Below are positions 43,701-55,200 of a DNA stretch of 64,000 nucleotides, one piece after another (position 1 is the stretch's first letter; every line of letters begins with the position of its first letter). The notes beneath the pieces are model-generated. The model made no database searches. It was not told the DNA's origin and worked only from the letters and a program-made list of their open reading frames with translations. Source of the DNA: Trebouxia sp. TZW2008 (taxonomy: Eukaryota; Chlorophyta; Trebouxiophyceae; Trebouxiales; Trebouxiaceae); contig BDIU01000033.1 of NCBI GenBank assembly GCA_002118135.1, positions 310,001 to 374,000 of the forward strand. The letters run 5' to 3'. Position numbers and translations under genes: made by a program.

Positions 43701-45803
43701 TCTGCGCAAGTAAGCCGCCATCTACCCTCACTAAGCTACAGTCTCAACCTGACCTATTCTACATCCAACGGCATGTCTGCACCTGGGCAAGTAAGCCTTC
43801 ATCTGGCTCAGCTTGTTCTGCCTTGCACTGCACTGGTCGGCTTCTATGCCGTGCTTTGCACTGCCTTGGCTTGCCATACAATTTCCTGCTCTGCCCTGCC
43901 CTACCCTCATCTGCCTCCCTGTTGTGCCCTGCCCTGCATTTGCACAAGTGACCCCGCACCTACGCTGCCTTGCTCTGCTTTGCATTGCGCTGTATTGTAC
44001 TGCTGGCCCTTGGCTACATTCCTGCCAATCGCTGTCCGGCCCTGCCTGCAACACTTGCGTGCGGTGCCCGGCCCCCACCTGCCCTGCCCTTGTCTTCACC
44101 CATGACTCACATGTCCAGCGATGTGCTTTGCAGATTTGAAGATCTGCTTGATCCACAAGATGTGTACAGCCTGTTGGGCCTGACCGCTTTCTACAATGGC
44201 TTCTTTGGTCAGTGCAGCAAGGCATTCACAAGGCTGGAGTCCCTCACCAGCCTTGATCAGGTGACTTGTTAAGTGCACAAACTACAGAAAAGAGAATGTC
44301 CTCACTGTTGTTTGACTTGTGTCTGTCATGAAGTCTTTGCGTCAATTCTGTTGTCTATCTGTTACTGTATCATATTGTTCCAACAGAGTCTGTGGTGCTA
44401 GGCGTCAAGACGTACAGTGCTGTTGCAGCTGCCATGACAGCTACTTCTGTTTGTTGCTAGCACAGCGCGTAGGCATAGTGACCGTTGCCTGCTGAAATCA
44501 GACATCGATCAGACAAGCTTTGGTCCAACATCTCAAGCTGTAACCAAAGCTACAACATGGATGTCAGGGCAGCTTGGAATTTGTGTCTTCTTATGTCTTC
44601 GCCATTTGATGTTGGAAACATTGCGGAACTGCATGTCTTGGAGTGTAAGCCCTGGTGTATGGTCATGTCAGGTTTTCTTGCTGCTTTTGGACCAAGAAAG
44701 ATCGGCTTGCAAATCTTGCAATGGCCAAATTGACAAAATTGACAAGGGATTCATCAAATGCTCCCAAGGCACTGTATGAAACCAGCGCTATGAGAAGCTG
44801 TTCTGCTGCTTTCAGACCAAGAGGGAACAGCTTACAGACCTTGCCATGTCCATATTCATAGGGATATACCAATGATCCGAGGCGCTGTATGTGACTACAT
44901 CCCAGCACGTTTGTCTTCAAATTGGTGTATGCTTGCGAAAAGCTGTCCCGATGCTTTTCAGGTCAAGAGAGAGCAGCTTGCAGACCTTGCAATGGCCATA
45001 CTCAACAGGAAACCACCAAATGATCCCAAAGTACTGTATGAAACCAGGGTCATGACAAGCTGTCCTGCTGCTTTCAGGCTACAAGGGAGCAGCTTGCAGA
45101 CCTTGCCATGTCCATATTCACCAGGGATCCGCCAAACGATCCCAAGGCACTATATGAGACCAGGGAGCAAGGCAGCATCAAGCTGGCAGCGCTTGGCATG
45201 ACAGCCAAAGCAAAGAGCAACAAGCACGAGGTAGGTCTTTGTATGTTGTCTGCAAGCACAGTCCTTGAGTGCTGATTCTCAGTGAGCAACAGCCCCTGTG
45301 ATGTGCCTGGTCGCTTTAGAAAGCTTACTATGTTAGAGACTGAGACCACTTGGGCATGAGAGCATCTGTGTCACAACTCACGCCTAAGCTGGTGCAAGTG
45401 CCGCAATCTTGCATAAAGGTGTTGTTGAGCATCTGACAGCTCATCATCTGCAGAAAGTCTAAGCATAGGCAAGGACGAGGCTAAATTTTCTGTACCATGG
45501 TGGCAGACTTGATACTGTCTGACACAGTGTCACTGGACTAGCAAAGCCTTTTTGACTTTCAGCATTAGCTAATTGAGTCAATTTTGAAGTTTTGTATTAT
45601 TTGCGCAGGTTTGCGTGGCGTCTGGCAAGCTCATCAAAAACATGTCTAGTGCCGTTTGCTGCAGAACATGCAAGCAGTATACATCATCAGCAGAGCGGCA
45701 GGCCACAGACATCTGTGCTATGTGCCATACGACGCTTCCGCTAGCTCCTTCTGCAAGCTTAATGACCAGTGTTAGCTATTTGGAAACAGACATGGAGGAG
45801 TGA
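31707..45803 (+). CDS. IFT121: Intraflagellar transport protein IFT121 (WDR35), IFT-A complex
   Basis: IFT121 is a core IFT-A subunit that moves cargo within cilia and flagella. Twenty-four exons join in phase (3,606 nt, 1,201 residues): 31707-31723, 31803-31902, 32102-32316, 32533-32630, 32979-33133, 33619-33898, 34271-34533, 35048-35234, 36011-36096, 36375-36504, 37276-37463, 37719-37798, 38249-38318, 38678-38835, 39204-39291, 39827-39994, 40393-40494, 40968-41156, 41899-42072, 42731-42959, 43392-43545, 44134-44260, 45078-45230 and 45609-45803. The N-terminal WD40 half starts [13 protein letters not shown] and includes [39 protein letters not shown] and [21 protein letters not shown]. The TPR-like half includes [50 protein letters not shown] and [15 protein letters not shown]. 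The C-terminus has paired cysteines (CCRTC, CAMC). Exon 20 uses a GC donor. Length matches the family. Confidence 0.97.
34039..34990 (+). repeat. Ghost copies flanking IFT121 exon 7
   Basis: Upstream, 34039-34204 repeats the first 165 bp of exon 7 ([16 protein letters not shown]) with its own acceptor. The acceptor leaves phase 0, whereas exon 6 ends in phase 1, so this copy cannot replace exon 7. Downstream, four decaying copies of the exon 3' end and donor (GGGACCTGCAAACGCATGAG ... GTCAAG-GTGC) lie near 34570-34645, 34675-34745, 34825-34875 and 34925-34985. Confidence 0.9.
35317..35582 (+). repeat. Two ghost copies of IFT121 exon 8, 3' part
   Basis: Segment 35317-35436 reads [20 protein letters not shown] against [20 protein letters not shown] in the real exon and keeps a GT donor. 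A shorter copy lies at about 35516-35580. Confidence 0.9.
38885..39390 (+). repeat. Ghost copies of IFT121 exons 14 and 15, 3' parts
   Basis: Near 38890-38940 and 38995-39035 are decayed copies of the end of exon 14 (ATGCAATTCATTGAGCAACA). At 39347-39388 is a copy of the end of exon 15 (GCTGAGAAAAGCTTCGTGCG) followed by the same GTAGCT donor. Confidence 0.87.
39595..39800 (+). repeat. Two ghost copies of IFT121 exon 16, 5' part
   Basis: Segments at about 39608-39645 and 39722-39790 repeat the acceptor and the start of exon 16 (GGCATCCAGATTGTGAAGCA). The second copy also holds a piece of the middle of the exon. Confidence 0.87.
40810..40843 (+). repeat. Perfect hairpin with 15-bp arms
   Basis: GTACTATGGCTTGAC at 40810-40824 is followed after four bases by its exact reverse complement at 40829-40843. 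It lies in IFT121 intron 17. Confidence 0.95.
41255..42700 (+). repeat. Ghost copies of IFT121 exon 18 (3' part) and exon 20 (5' part)
   Basis: At 41259-41334 a copy of the end of exon 18 follows that exon and has an internal stop. Before exon 20, copies of its start lie at about 42374-42440 and 42515-42650. The second reads [15 protein letters not shown], as the real exon does, but is shifted in frame near its beginning. Confidence 0.88.
43195..43760 (+). repeat. Ghost copies of IFT121 exon 20 (3' end) and exon 21 (3' part)
   Basis: At 43196-43245 a copy of the end of exon 20, including its GCAAGC donor, follows the real exon. At 43598-43713 a copy of the 3' two-thirds of exon 21 ([20 protein letters not shown] against [20 protein letters not shown]) ends in an identical CGCAA-GTAAGC donor. 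Confidence 0.9.
44686..45060 (+). repeat. Three ghost copies of IFT121 exon 23, 5' part
   Basis: Copies near 44686, 44812 and 44962 precede exon 23 (45078). Each repeats TTTCAG plus the segment coding REQLADLAM. The third reads [20 protein letters not shown] against [20 protein letters not shown] in the real exon. Confidence 0.9.
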
Positions 45804-45854
45804 CATCTATGCTATGTGCTGTTTAGCATCTGTGCCACAGACATGTGTGCAATG

Positions 45855-45859
45855 TGTAA
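45855..45859 (+). terminator. Candidate TGTAA poly(A) signal of IFT121
   Basis: The pentamer is 52 nt after the stop codon, inside the duplicated copy of the last exon. Confidence 0.3.
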
Positions 45860-46595
45860 TTCAGTGCTTTCGCTAGCTTTTTCTGCAAGCTTGATGACTG
45901 TTGTCAGCTATTTGGAACTAGATATGGATGCGTGACATCTGTGCTACATGCCATACGTAGACGTCGATATAGATGTTTATGCTATGTGCCATACAGCACT
46001 TGTGGACGTGGAATTTGGACGTGCCATATATTAAGCAATTTACATAGTGTGAATACCCAAAAAAACACAAAACATATACCGTACTCGTAATATTCTTCGT
46101 CTTTTTAATATTCAACTATTCAAACGCCGACAAGCCTAAAAAGACAATAAACAAAGTGTTGAATGTGTCCGACCTCCTTGAAAAATAAGCATTATTTGCG
46201 CATTCTTGGAGACAAATGCGCAACGAGCCTGGCATGTGATCTGGGAGAGCGCAGGTCTTTGAGTGTGATGCACTACAAGACCTTGAAGAGGATGCAGGCC
46301 CAAGTTATGACATTGACGAAGATGTCTGATCCAGTTTGTCAGTATTTTTCAGAGGATTAGTGTCAGTCTGCTTGTTGTTACAGGGCGTTGTCTTAAGTCC
46401 AATCAGCAACAGAATGTCTTGCTGCATGTAGCAGTGATATTGCTAGTGCAATGCAGAAATGCTGCAGACCTTTACAAGTGCCCAACGTGCATTAAAAGTC
46501 ATTCCAGCAAGGCCCGACAGCCCATGAAAATACGCAAAAATTCAAACGACGATTTATTGCATGGCCCAAGCAACATTAGGATGCGACGAACATTA

Positions 46596-46600
46596 TTACA
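46596..46600 (-). terminator. Candidate TGTAA poly(A) signal of the coiled-coil kinase gene
   Basis: TGTAA on the minus strand, 75 nt downstream of the stop codon at 46675. Confidence 0.35.
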
Positions 46601-46674
46601 AGTACAGTACATGCAACGTCTATAGACTGCAACAGCAACCAAACTCAGCCTTTAGCCTTCACCCTCACAGCTCG

Positions 46675-49600
46675 CTAATATTGCCTAAGAAATGGGTGCT
46701 GCAATGCCTCGTTGGCATTTGCTCTCCTTGCATTGTCAGGGTGCAGCAAAGTCGCGAAGAATGACTCTGCATCGCTTCTGACTGAAGCACCCTTAGGGAC
46801 ACCTTGCAGAGCGCCAGCAAACTTCTCTGGCCACTGTGCTGCCTTGCCATCACTGTCTCCACTGTTGACTGCATCAGCCTGCAATGGACCAGACACACAC
46901 TGTCAATACAGGCGTCATACGCTGTTTCACTTGATCACAACCCCTGCTGGCCTAGCTTGCAATGCAGTGACCTGCAAAGCTCACGTTGATGCTCTCAAGC
47001 AAACAAAGTTTGCATGGTGCATGGAGCCTTGCATCAAGGCCATCAAAACATGCCAACCTTTTCTTGCAGTCTCGCCTATACTGCACTAGGAAGTGTAGCT
47101 GTACACATCTAGATCTTGGTGTATCAGCAAAAAATCTTAAGTTTTCAAAGCACTCATGCTCATATTGCACTAAGCAAGCTTAGCTGTACTCACCCAGTCC
47201 TGCTGCATTCTGCCAACATGCAGCGCTTCCGCATCCAGCACTTTGCTGGCCTCACTGCCCTTTGCAGTCTGCATCCTTGCGGCCTGAGCCTTGGTCGGGC
47301 CAAAGGGCATGTTTCCCTTGCCACTCAGCCACAGCAACCCCATCACTCCAATGGCATACACGTCACCCTTGTGGGAGTCAAGAGGGCTGAGGGCAGTGGC
47401 CCCAGTGAGGGCCACTGCCATGGCCTCTGGTGGAGCGTAGCCAAGGGTGTAGGGAGCCCCCTTGATAGCCTCTGCAGCACAAACACATGCGCTTGAGTGA
47501 AGACCTTACACAGAAGTGCAGCATAGCAGCTGGGGATGCAAAAGGCCATCCTTGATGCTTGACACACGTCACACACAGAGACACAGACACAGACACACAG
47601 ACAGACAAACAGGGCACAGGTGTATTCAGGGTATTGTCACAGCTGGAAGAAATGTCCACAAGGGTCAATTGCTTTTCTCCCTTAACACTTCAGCATGACA
47701 CAGACACATATAAATGCACAGAAACACACAGCAAAGATATACCTTGAGTGGCATCACAGCTTGAAGAGAAGTCGACAAGGGTGAGCTGCTTCTTGCCTTG
47801 GATCATGACGTTCTCAGGCTTCAAATCGCCAAAGCACCTCTGACCGCTGGCATACATGGTGGCTACTACCTGAGGGAAACAGGGCCAGTGTGAGCACAAA
47901 GGCATGGCTGGGCATGCTTGCCATGCTTAGAGAGTTGGTGCGTAGCATTGCTGTGTGAGTGATTTGCTGCTGGACGCATTGGCTGCTGTCTAGAGCAGTG
48001 GCCACTTGAAGCGAAGCACTCTGTAAGCTGAGAGTTCAGTGATGCATCAGCCTGACACATGCCTTTGTGTGCCAGCTAGAATGCTGTTGTCCAGAATAGG
48101 CGATATTGTACAAAGCAAGCTGACTTTCGCCAACAGAATTTGAAGTAAAAGTGCAGGTAGGAGCTGTCAAATGTGACACAAACTGCGGTGGTCACCAGCA
48201 GAAAAAACAAAGAAAAGGGTAGATACACACCTGCAACAGCCTCTTGATCACGGGAGCGACCACCTGGACCACATTGTCGCCCTTCACTTTCTCCAGAGCC
48301 TTTCCCATGTACTCTGACAGCTCCTCACCCTCAATCAAACTGCACAGCCAGGCACTCAAAGTCAGCAACTTTGACATGACAGGACGCGCAGCAGAGCACA
48401 TACCAGATGACCACCCTGATTAAGCACATGCGTCTGGACATCTTATAGAAATCAGGTTTGAGCAAGGGTGAAGCTCATGTAGCACAGGCCACCAATTCAA
48501 CAGTTTATAGCACGGTCTACTGGCTAGCACCTGTACTGAAACACCTAGCCGCAATGATATGAGATTGCAGCAGGATGCATGTCAATGACTGCAGGGAATC
48601 AGATGATGGGCCACGTACCTCATGGACAGCCATGCTTGCTTAGCCCCACAGCTGGCAGGTGCAATGACCTCATGGAAGAGTGAAGGGGCGAAGGGGCAGG
48701 GCTGACCCTGTGATGACAGGGCAGCCAGGTTGGCGGCCTCCCTGTCTGCCAGCGCCACCTGGCAAGGCGTGCTGTAGGGCATAACCTTGACTGCCCTTGG
48801 GCGCCGCTGCAGGATGCCCTGTGCATCCTCAAACCAGTACTCCACACTGCACATTAGCAGCACATTAGAGGAGACACACAAGATTACCTGCCTTGAATAT
48901 GACTTTCTGACAATGTCCTAGTGACAAGGCAGGCTGGCTCATAGCAAATACAGATAGCAAGCAGATGAAGGTGGAAGGGAGGCGAAGGGGCTTACTGGTG
49001 ATTGCTGGCCTGGCCACCGCTGTCACTGTCCCCCCACAGCTGGTCAGCAGGCCAGCAATAGCCAGGGCAGTTAGGAACTGTCTTGCATAATAACGCTAGA
49101 CAGGTCAATCCATTGCAAGCATGAGCAGCAACGACACAAAGTTGATAGGAGAAGAAAGGCACAGGGGCTTACTAGTGGATGCTGGCCTGGCCACCGCTGC
49201 TAATGTCCCTCCACAGCTGGTCAGCAGGCCAGCAGTAGCCAGGGCAACTGGGCACAGCCTCAAACTGCACTTGGTCCATCAACTCCTTCCTTCGCAGCCC
49301 TTGTGCCTGTGCTGCCCTCTGGCATAGCCACTCTGACTTGGGCTGCAGTCAAGAACAAGAAAGCTCAAGCTCTGTCGAGCAGTATCACCCAGATGGTTGC
49401 AGTAGCTCAGCACAAACTGCTGATCAAATGTGGCTGCATTCACAGACATGAAGTCAAGTAGCACAATTTGTTGCTCAGACTTGAGCTGTATACCTGAGCA
49501 ATGCAGCACATGGCCAACGAAACTATGGCTGCAATGAAACGCATGGAGTGATGGCTGCATGCACTACCCTGGCAGTGAATGGAATCATGACACACGAGGT

Positions 49601-52182
49601 CAGGGGACTTTTCCCCTCAGCTTCTGACAATGCTTCATCAACCATGCACATACCTTGTGGACACCAGAAAGGTGCTTCTTCAGCTCCTTGTTGGACAGGG
49701 GCACTTCTTGGAGCCTCACAGTAGTAGACACAGCAGTGGAAGGAGTGGCCTTGGCGTCTACTACTTGGCCTGAGCCGGATGCCTCAGCTGGGGCTGAGGG
49801 GGGTGGGCATGGGGTGGGGGTTGGGGCTGAGGACGGTGGGCATGGTGTGGGGGTTGGGGTGGGACAGTCTAGAACGGCCTGCTCCTGTGCATTGATGGCC
49901 GCCTTTGCCTGCAAGCATGTCCCAGACATCTGATGAGTACAGGCATTGCAGATGAAAGCTGTTATCGGACATGTAGATTGGCATGATTGTGCTGAGCTCG
50001 CAGCGATTGTAATGCGTGCAGTATACAGCTGTGATATTGCATTAGTGTTTGCTTCGCTGTCAAAATCAGCAGACATGCTTTACCTGGCTGCCATTTGCAC
50101 GAAATTACTCAAGACGCAGTATACAAACACTCATATGCAATACCCACATGCACCCATGTACACCAGAAACGCATGATTGATTCTTTCCTGACCATGCATG
50201 GCAGCAATCACCTGTGCTGCCTTCAGCTTTTCCCTCTGCTTCTTCTTCTGGGACTTGGACATGGGCCTCACTGCACCACTGGTGCCCTCAGACGGCTTTC
50301 CAGCCTCAATGGGCTTTGGGCCAGCCGCGGTCACTAGACTGCTTGAGCTGCGCTCCAGGGTCTGTTGGGCGGCGGTGGATGGGACAGGGCTAGTGCGGGT
50401 AGGAAGGGCAGTAAGGGGCTGCTTGATGGGAGCAGCAGCAGGGTCTTGAGTGGGAGGTAGAGTCTGGCTCTTTGCCCCAGCCTGCAGCAAGACGAAGGCT
50501 GAATCACTAATATGTCGTTGCAGCATGGCATCATATATGTAGCCCACTCGTGAAGGTCAAGCAAGAGCTGTACCCCACCCTGCAACAATCGCACACAATG
50601 CAGCAATTGAGCTTGACATGAAATATGTGAAGGGGCTAGCAGTGGTAGTACAGGTCTTTGGCCAATTTTGGAGTGTGACAGGACATCCCTGAGGATTTTG
50701 GCTATACACAAACTGAACGTATGATTGTGCGTAATGCATTGCTGTGACAATCATTTTACATATAAAGACCACACAGATCAAAACCAGGCTGTTGCAAATG
50801 ACTTCCTTATGCGGGCGTCAATCACAAGTAAATACAGGCACCCAGCAAAGCAGGAGTTTGCTTACCTTGTTCTTCTTGGCCTTTTTGCTCTTTCCCTTTG
50901 ATGCAGCCACACCATCAGCAGGCTCAGAGCCCCTGTCACTGCCTGATACCAGAGCGCTCTCACTGACGTCAGCATCCCCAGGGGCAGCAAATGACAAAGA
51001 TGAGGAGGGTGAGTCGTCAGCAGGCATAGATGGGGCCACAAAGGAGGGCTGCTTGGGGGCAGCATCAGGGCTTCCAGAAGACACTGCAGTCTGGCTTTTT
51101 GCCCCAGTCTGCAGAAGAACCAAAGTTGAGATCACAAGTAGGCTGTACTGTGATTCAGGGGTTGATACAAGGTGAATAAGGGTGAGTCGTCAGCAGCGAT
51201 GAAGGGGCCAAAAGAAGGGGGGGTGGGGACTGCTTAGTGGCAGGTGGGCTTTCAGAAGGCACCACAGATTGGCTTGTTGTCCCAGCCTGCGAGAAGACCA
51301 ACAGGTTTGCGATGTTTCAGAGATGGCAGAACAAGTTTGACTGACTTGCACAAGTCATTGCGACGTTGTGCACGATGCAGCCGTGTGCACTTGGTCCATA
51401 TCGTTGTTTGCAAGGCATCAGCCCAATAATACATTCCTACAGCACAGACAAGGCCACTGCAATGTTGTTTCCCCTTCCCTTTGAGGTCATCGCAGACTAA
51501 AGGCACCCAGTCATGCAGAAAAAACAACTTGCAGAAAATGCACCTTTTTCTGCTTCTTCTTGCTCTTGCTGCCATTGTGTACAGCAGGCACAGTGACAGC
51601 AGCCTCAGCGTGCTCAGCACCGCTTTCTGCCAAGGCCTTCCCAGTAACATCAGCATTCCTCAGGGCATCAGATGCCACAGATGAAGAAGATGAGCCGTTA
51701 GGGCTCATCTTGGGCTTGGCCCCAAGTCCTGTGAGCTCTGCAGATGAGGCTTGAGTGTTTGAGCGCTGAGTGGGCAGGCGTGAGCCCTGAGGCCTGGGGC
51801 TGAGGGCGGATGGAGTTGGGCTGGAGGGCAGGGCGGGGATGTAATCAGGATTGTTGACCTGCAAGCACACAGATACTCTGTGAACATTGTAAAATTTTGT
51901 GACATGATTTTGATTAAACATGAGATGGATTGTCTAAGCATGACCAGAATGTGCCCGTGATGCTTTAACAGCTCTTGAAGCTCATGTTGTACAGAAAGAT
52001 ATGTACCATTTGTTCCACAAAATCAAATATTGACACGCATTGCATGGGCAAGCATGCACTTGAGTGTCAAGCCTTGCATACATTGCATGCGACAAAGGTT
52101 TGGCCTGAGATTGATGCCAACAGCAGCATCACCTGAGACAATGAAACTAAGAATCACGACCAACATCATAATGGTAACAAGA

Positions 52183-52238
<56 letters not shown>

Positions 52239-55200
52239 TGAATTTTGTACCTGCTCAGCCTTTTCCTTGCCACCTTTCTCTGCAAGCTGCCGCTCAACCT
52301 CTAGCATCAACTTCTGAACCCCAGACTTGACCTGGCGCAGCGGCTCAGAGTTGCGAGCGCGGCAGGTACGGCACTCAAGCTCAGTCTTGAACTCCTTGAG
52401 CTGCTCATGGTCCAGCTGCACCTTCTTGAGGTCCTTCACCTCAGCCTGTGCTGAGCTCACCTGGTTTTGGAGCACCTGCAAGCAAGCAAAACTTGAGTGC
52501 GACTGCACAGACTCAAGCTCTGTCTTGAAGTCCTTGAGATGCTTTTATTCCAGCTGCACCTTCTTGAGGTCTTACCTCAGCCTTTGCTGACCTCATCTGG
52601 TTTCGGAGCTCCTGCAAGCAAATCGAAAAATGAGTGCAACCACATAGACACAAGGCGACTTCTTGAATCTGTGAGCTGCACAGGCTCCAGCTGCACCTTT
52701 TGAGGTCCTGCACCTCAGCTTGTGCTGCTTTTATCTTGTTCTGGAGCTCCTGCAAGCAAGCAAAATTTGAGTGCGACTGCACAGGCTCAAGGTGGGGCTT
52801 GCAGTCCTTGAGCTGCTCATACTCCAGCTGCTCCTTCTGAAGGTCCTCAATCTGAGTCTGAGCTGACTTCAACTGCTTTTGGAGCCCCTACATGCAAGCA
52901 AAAAGTGAGTGCTACCGTGTACAGCAATGCAGCTAGGCGCTAGACATTGGAGCTAGATGCACTAAAAAGACAGCATGACCATGCTCAGACAGCAAAGCTA
53001 CGGAAAACAAGATGAGCCCTGGTCAAAAAGCTGCATGAAGAGATACCTTAAGCTCCTCAGCATGCTTTGCGTTCAGCCTGTCAATGTTGTTGGCCCCCTC
53101 CGCTTGCTGTGTCCTTGCAAGCTCCAGAGCTTGCGACGCCACACGCTGGAGCTTGCCTTGATTGTCTGTAAGGACAGCGTTCTCTGATAGCAGAGCAGCG
53201 CTGCTGGCCTGCAGTTGGTCCAGAACCTGCTGCAGCTTCTGGAAATCCTCAATCTGCGACCTGGCCAAGTTTAGCTGGCCCTGAAGGTCCTGCATGTAGC
53301 AATATGGGTGGTGAAAGCTGAACTCTGAGACAGTGTCATAGACTCTCATGAGGTGCTGTTGATGCATGATGGAAATGTGCCATTGAGGGGACAGGTTTAG
53401 TTGAAGACGTCTGCAGAATGGCCATCTGCCAACCAGCCCCAACGACTTTATCATGGAATGAATGAATGAATGAAAGAATGAATGAATGAATGAATGAGGG
53501 ATCCAATGAATGAATGAATGAATGAATACGAATGAATGAGTGAGTGAATGAATGAACGAACGAACGAATTAGCGAATGAACGAGTAAAATGCATGAGTGA
53601 ACAAATGGATGCATGCATGAACGATGGATGAGTCAGTGAGTCAATGAGTGTATGAATACACATACCAGCAGACTCCTTTGTTAGAGAGCAACAGGCTGCA
53701 TCAAGAGAGTGTCATACCCGAAGCTCTTGGGTGTGCTTCAGGTTGAGCCTCTGCACATTGCTGGCCGCCTCCTGCTGCTGCGTCTTGGCAAACTTCAGAG
53801 CTTCAGCCGCAATAGACTGCAACTTCTTCTCACTATCCATATGGGTCTGGTTCTCTTTGGAAAGAGCAATACTGGTAGCCTGCAGCTGTTCACAGGCTGC
53901 CTGCATCTTCTTGAACTGCTCAATTTGCAGCTCTGCAGAATATAGCTGGCCTGAAAGGTCCTGCATACAGCAACATGGCTGAGAAATGTCGATAGGACAC
54001 AGTGTCAGAGATCGGCATCATGTATAGTTGGTGCACCGTGCATGCGTGCCATTCTTTGCAAGCCGCCTGCATCTTTTTTGAACTCCTGAATCTGCAGCTC
54101 TGCTGAAAGTAGCTGACCTTGAAGGTCCTGCACTCAGCAATACGGGTGTCGAAAGGTGAACATGGGCTATGGATTGCAGTTTCTGTGCTGTTGCTGCGTT
54201 TTGCATATGTGCCACTGAAGGTCTCTGTGTTGCTGATAGCCTCTGAGATAGTCTCTGTGGATAGACACAACCAAGAGCTGCTGAAAGACAAGATGAAGCT
54301 GACCCATTTCAGTACCTGCTGCGTTTGAGCCTTAATGGCCATGCGACAAGGGGCTGCAGCAAGTACACACAACAAGAATGAGAACTGCAACCTAAGCTAT
54401 GCAAAATTGATGCAGCAAATGCGCACACACACAGTTGGTGCACCACATTTTCTGAGACATAAGTCATACCCAATGCAGCCTAAGGGTTGGCCTCAAGTTG
54501 CTCTCGACCATTGCAGAAACACTTTCCAATCTGAACATGATAGGCAACAGCGAATAGAGACTGCTCTCAGCCAGGGCTGTGCAGCAGTCATATTTGTGGA
54601 GATGCATAGCAGCAATCTCTGAGGTTGATCATGTAGTCAAGCCCTTAGAAAGGCTTCATCTGTCTTCAACATCTGCACGCTGTCAATCATTAGCCGCAAG
54701 CAATCAGATGTCAGCAGAAAAGTTACCTCAAGCTGCAGCGCATGGTCCCTGTCAACCTTCTCCATTTTGGCCGCAGCCTCCTCCTTGGCCTTGTACATAC
54801 TCCCTGTACGCTCTGTGTACCTCCAACGCAGGTCCTCATAAGACTCCTCGAGAGCACTGTGCTCTGAATGCAGGGTGCAGTGTGACTCCTCAAGCGCAAT
54901 GTGCTGTGACTGCAGTTGGGAGTGGGAGTCCTGAAGCTGGCTGTAGGACAGCTGCAGCTTTTGGTGGTCCTTCTTGTCAGCAGCTGCTGTGCGCAACTCT
55001 GCTATCAGGCCCTGTACTTGAATGACCAGGGAGTCAGCAGCAATACTGATAGCAGTGGTTAAACAACAAACATCAGTGATAGTGATGGTGATGATGGTGG
55101 CCAGGTCCAACGTGTCAGCAGCTGCTATGCGCAACTCTCAGGCCCTGTACATCTAACAACAGTAGGTGACAAACAGTGTCAATGGTAGCAATCACAGCTG

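Larger units (their letters stand above)
45804..46674. other. IFT121 3' flank with ghost copies of the last exon, then convergent spacer
   Basis: Immediately after the IFT121 stop, about 45805-45960 repeats the final 100 bp of the last exon (GCTTTCGCTAGCTTTTTCTG, ATGACTGTTGTCAGCTATTT). A TGTAA lies at 45855. The remainder to 46674 is AT-richer and has no gene I can support. A TGTAA on the minus strand at 46600-46596 probably belongs to the kinase gene that ends at 46675. Confidence 0.7.

Noticed and set aside
47570..47625. ACACAGAC-rich segment considered as a CRISPR-like or satellite array
   Set aside because: It is a short CA-rich microsatellite without regular spacers, in a eukaryotic intron.
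53336..53663. Ser/Phe/His-rich frames such as the SFIHSFI repeats
   Set aside because: They are translations of the GAAT tetranucleotide repeat in an intron.
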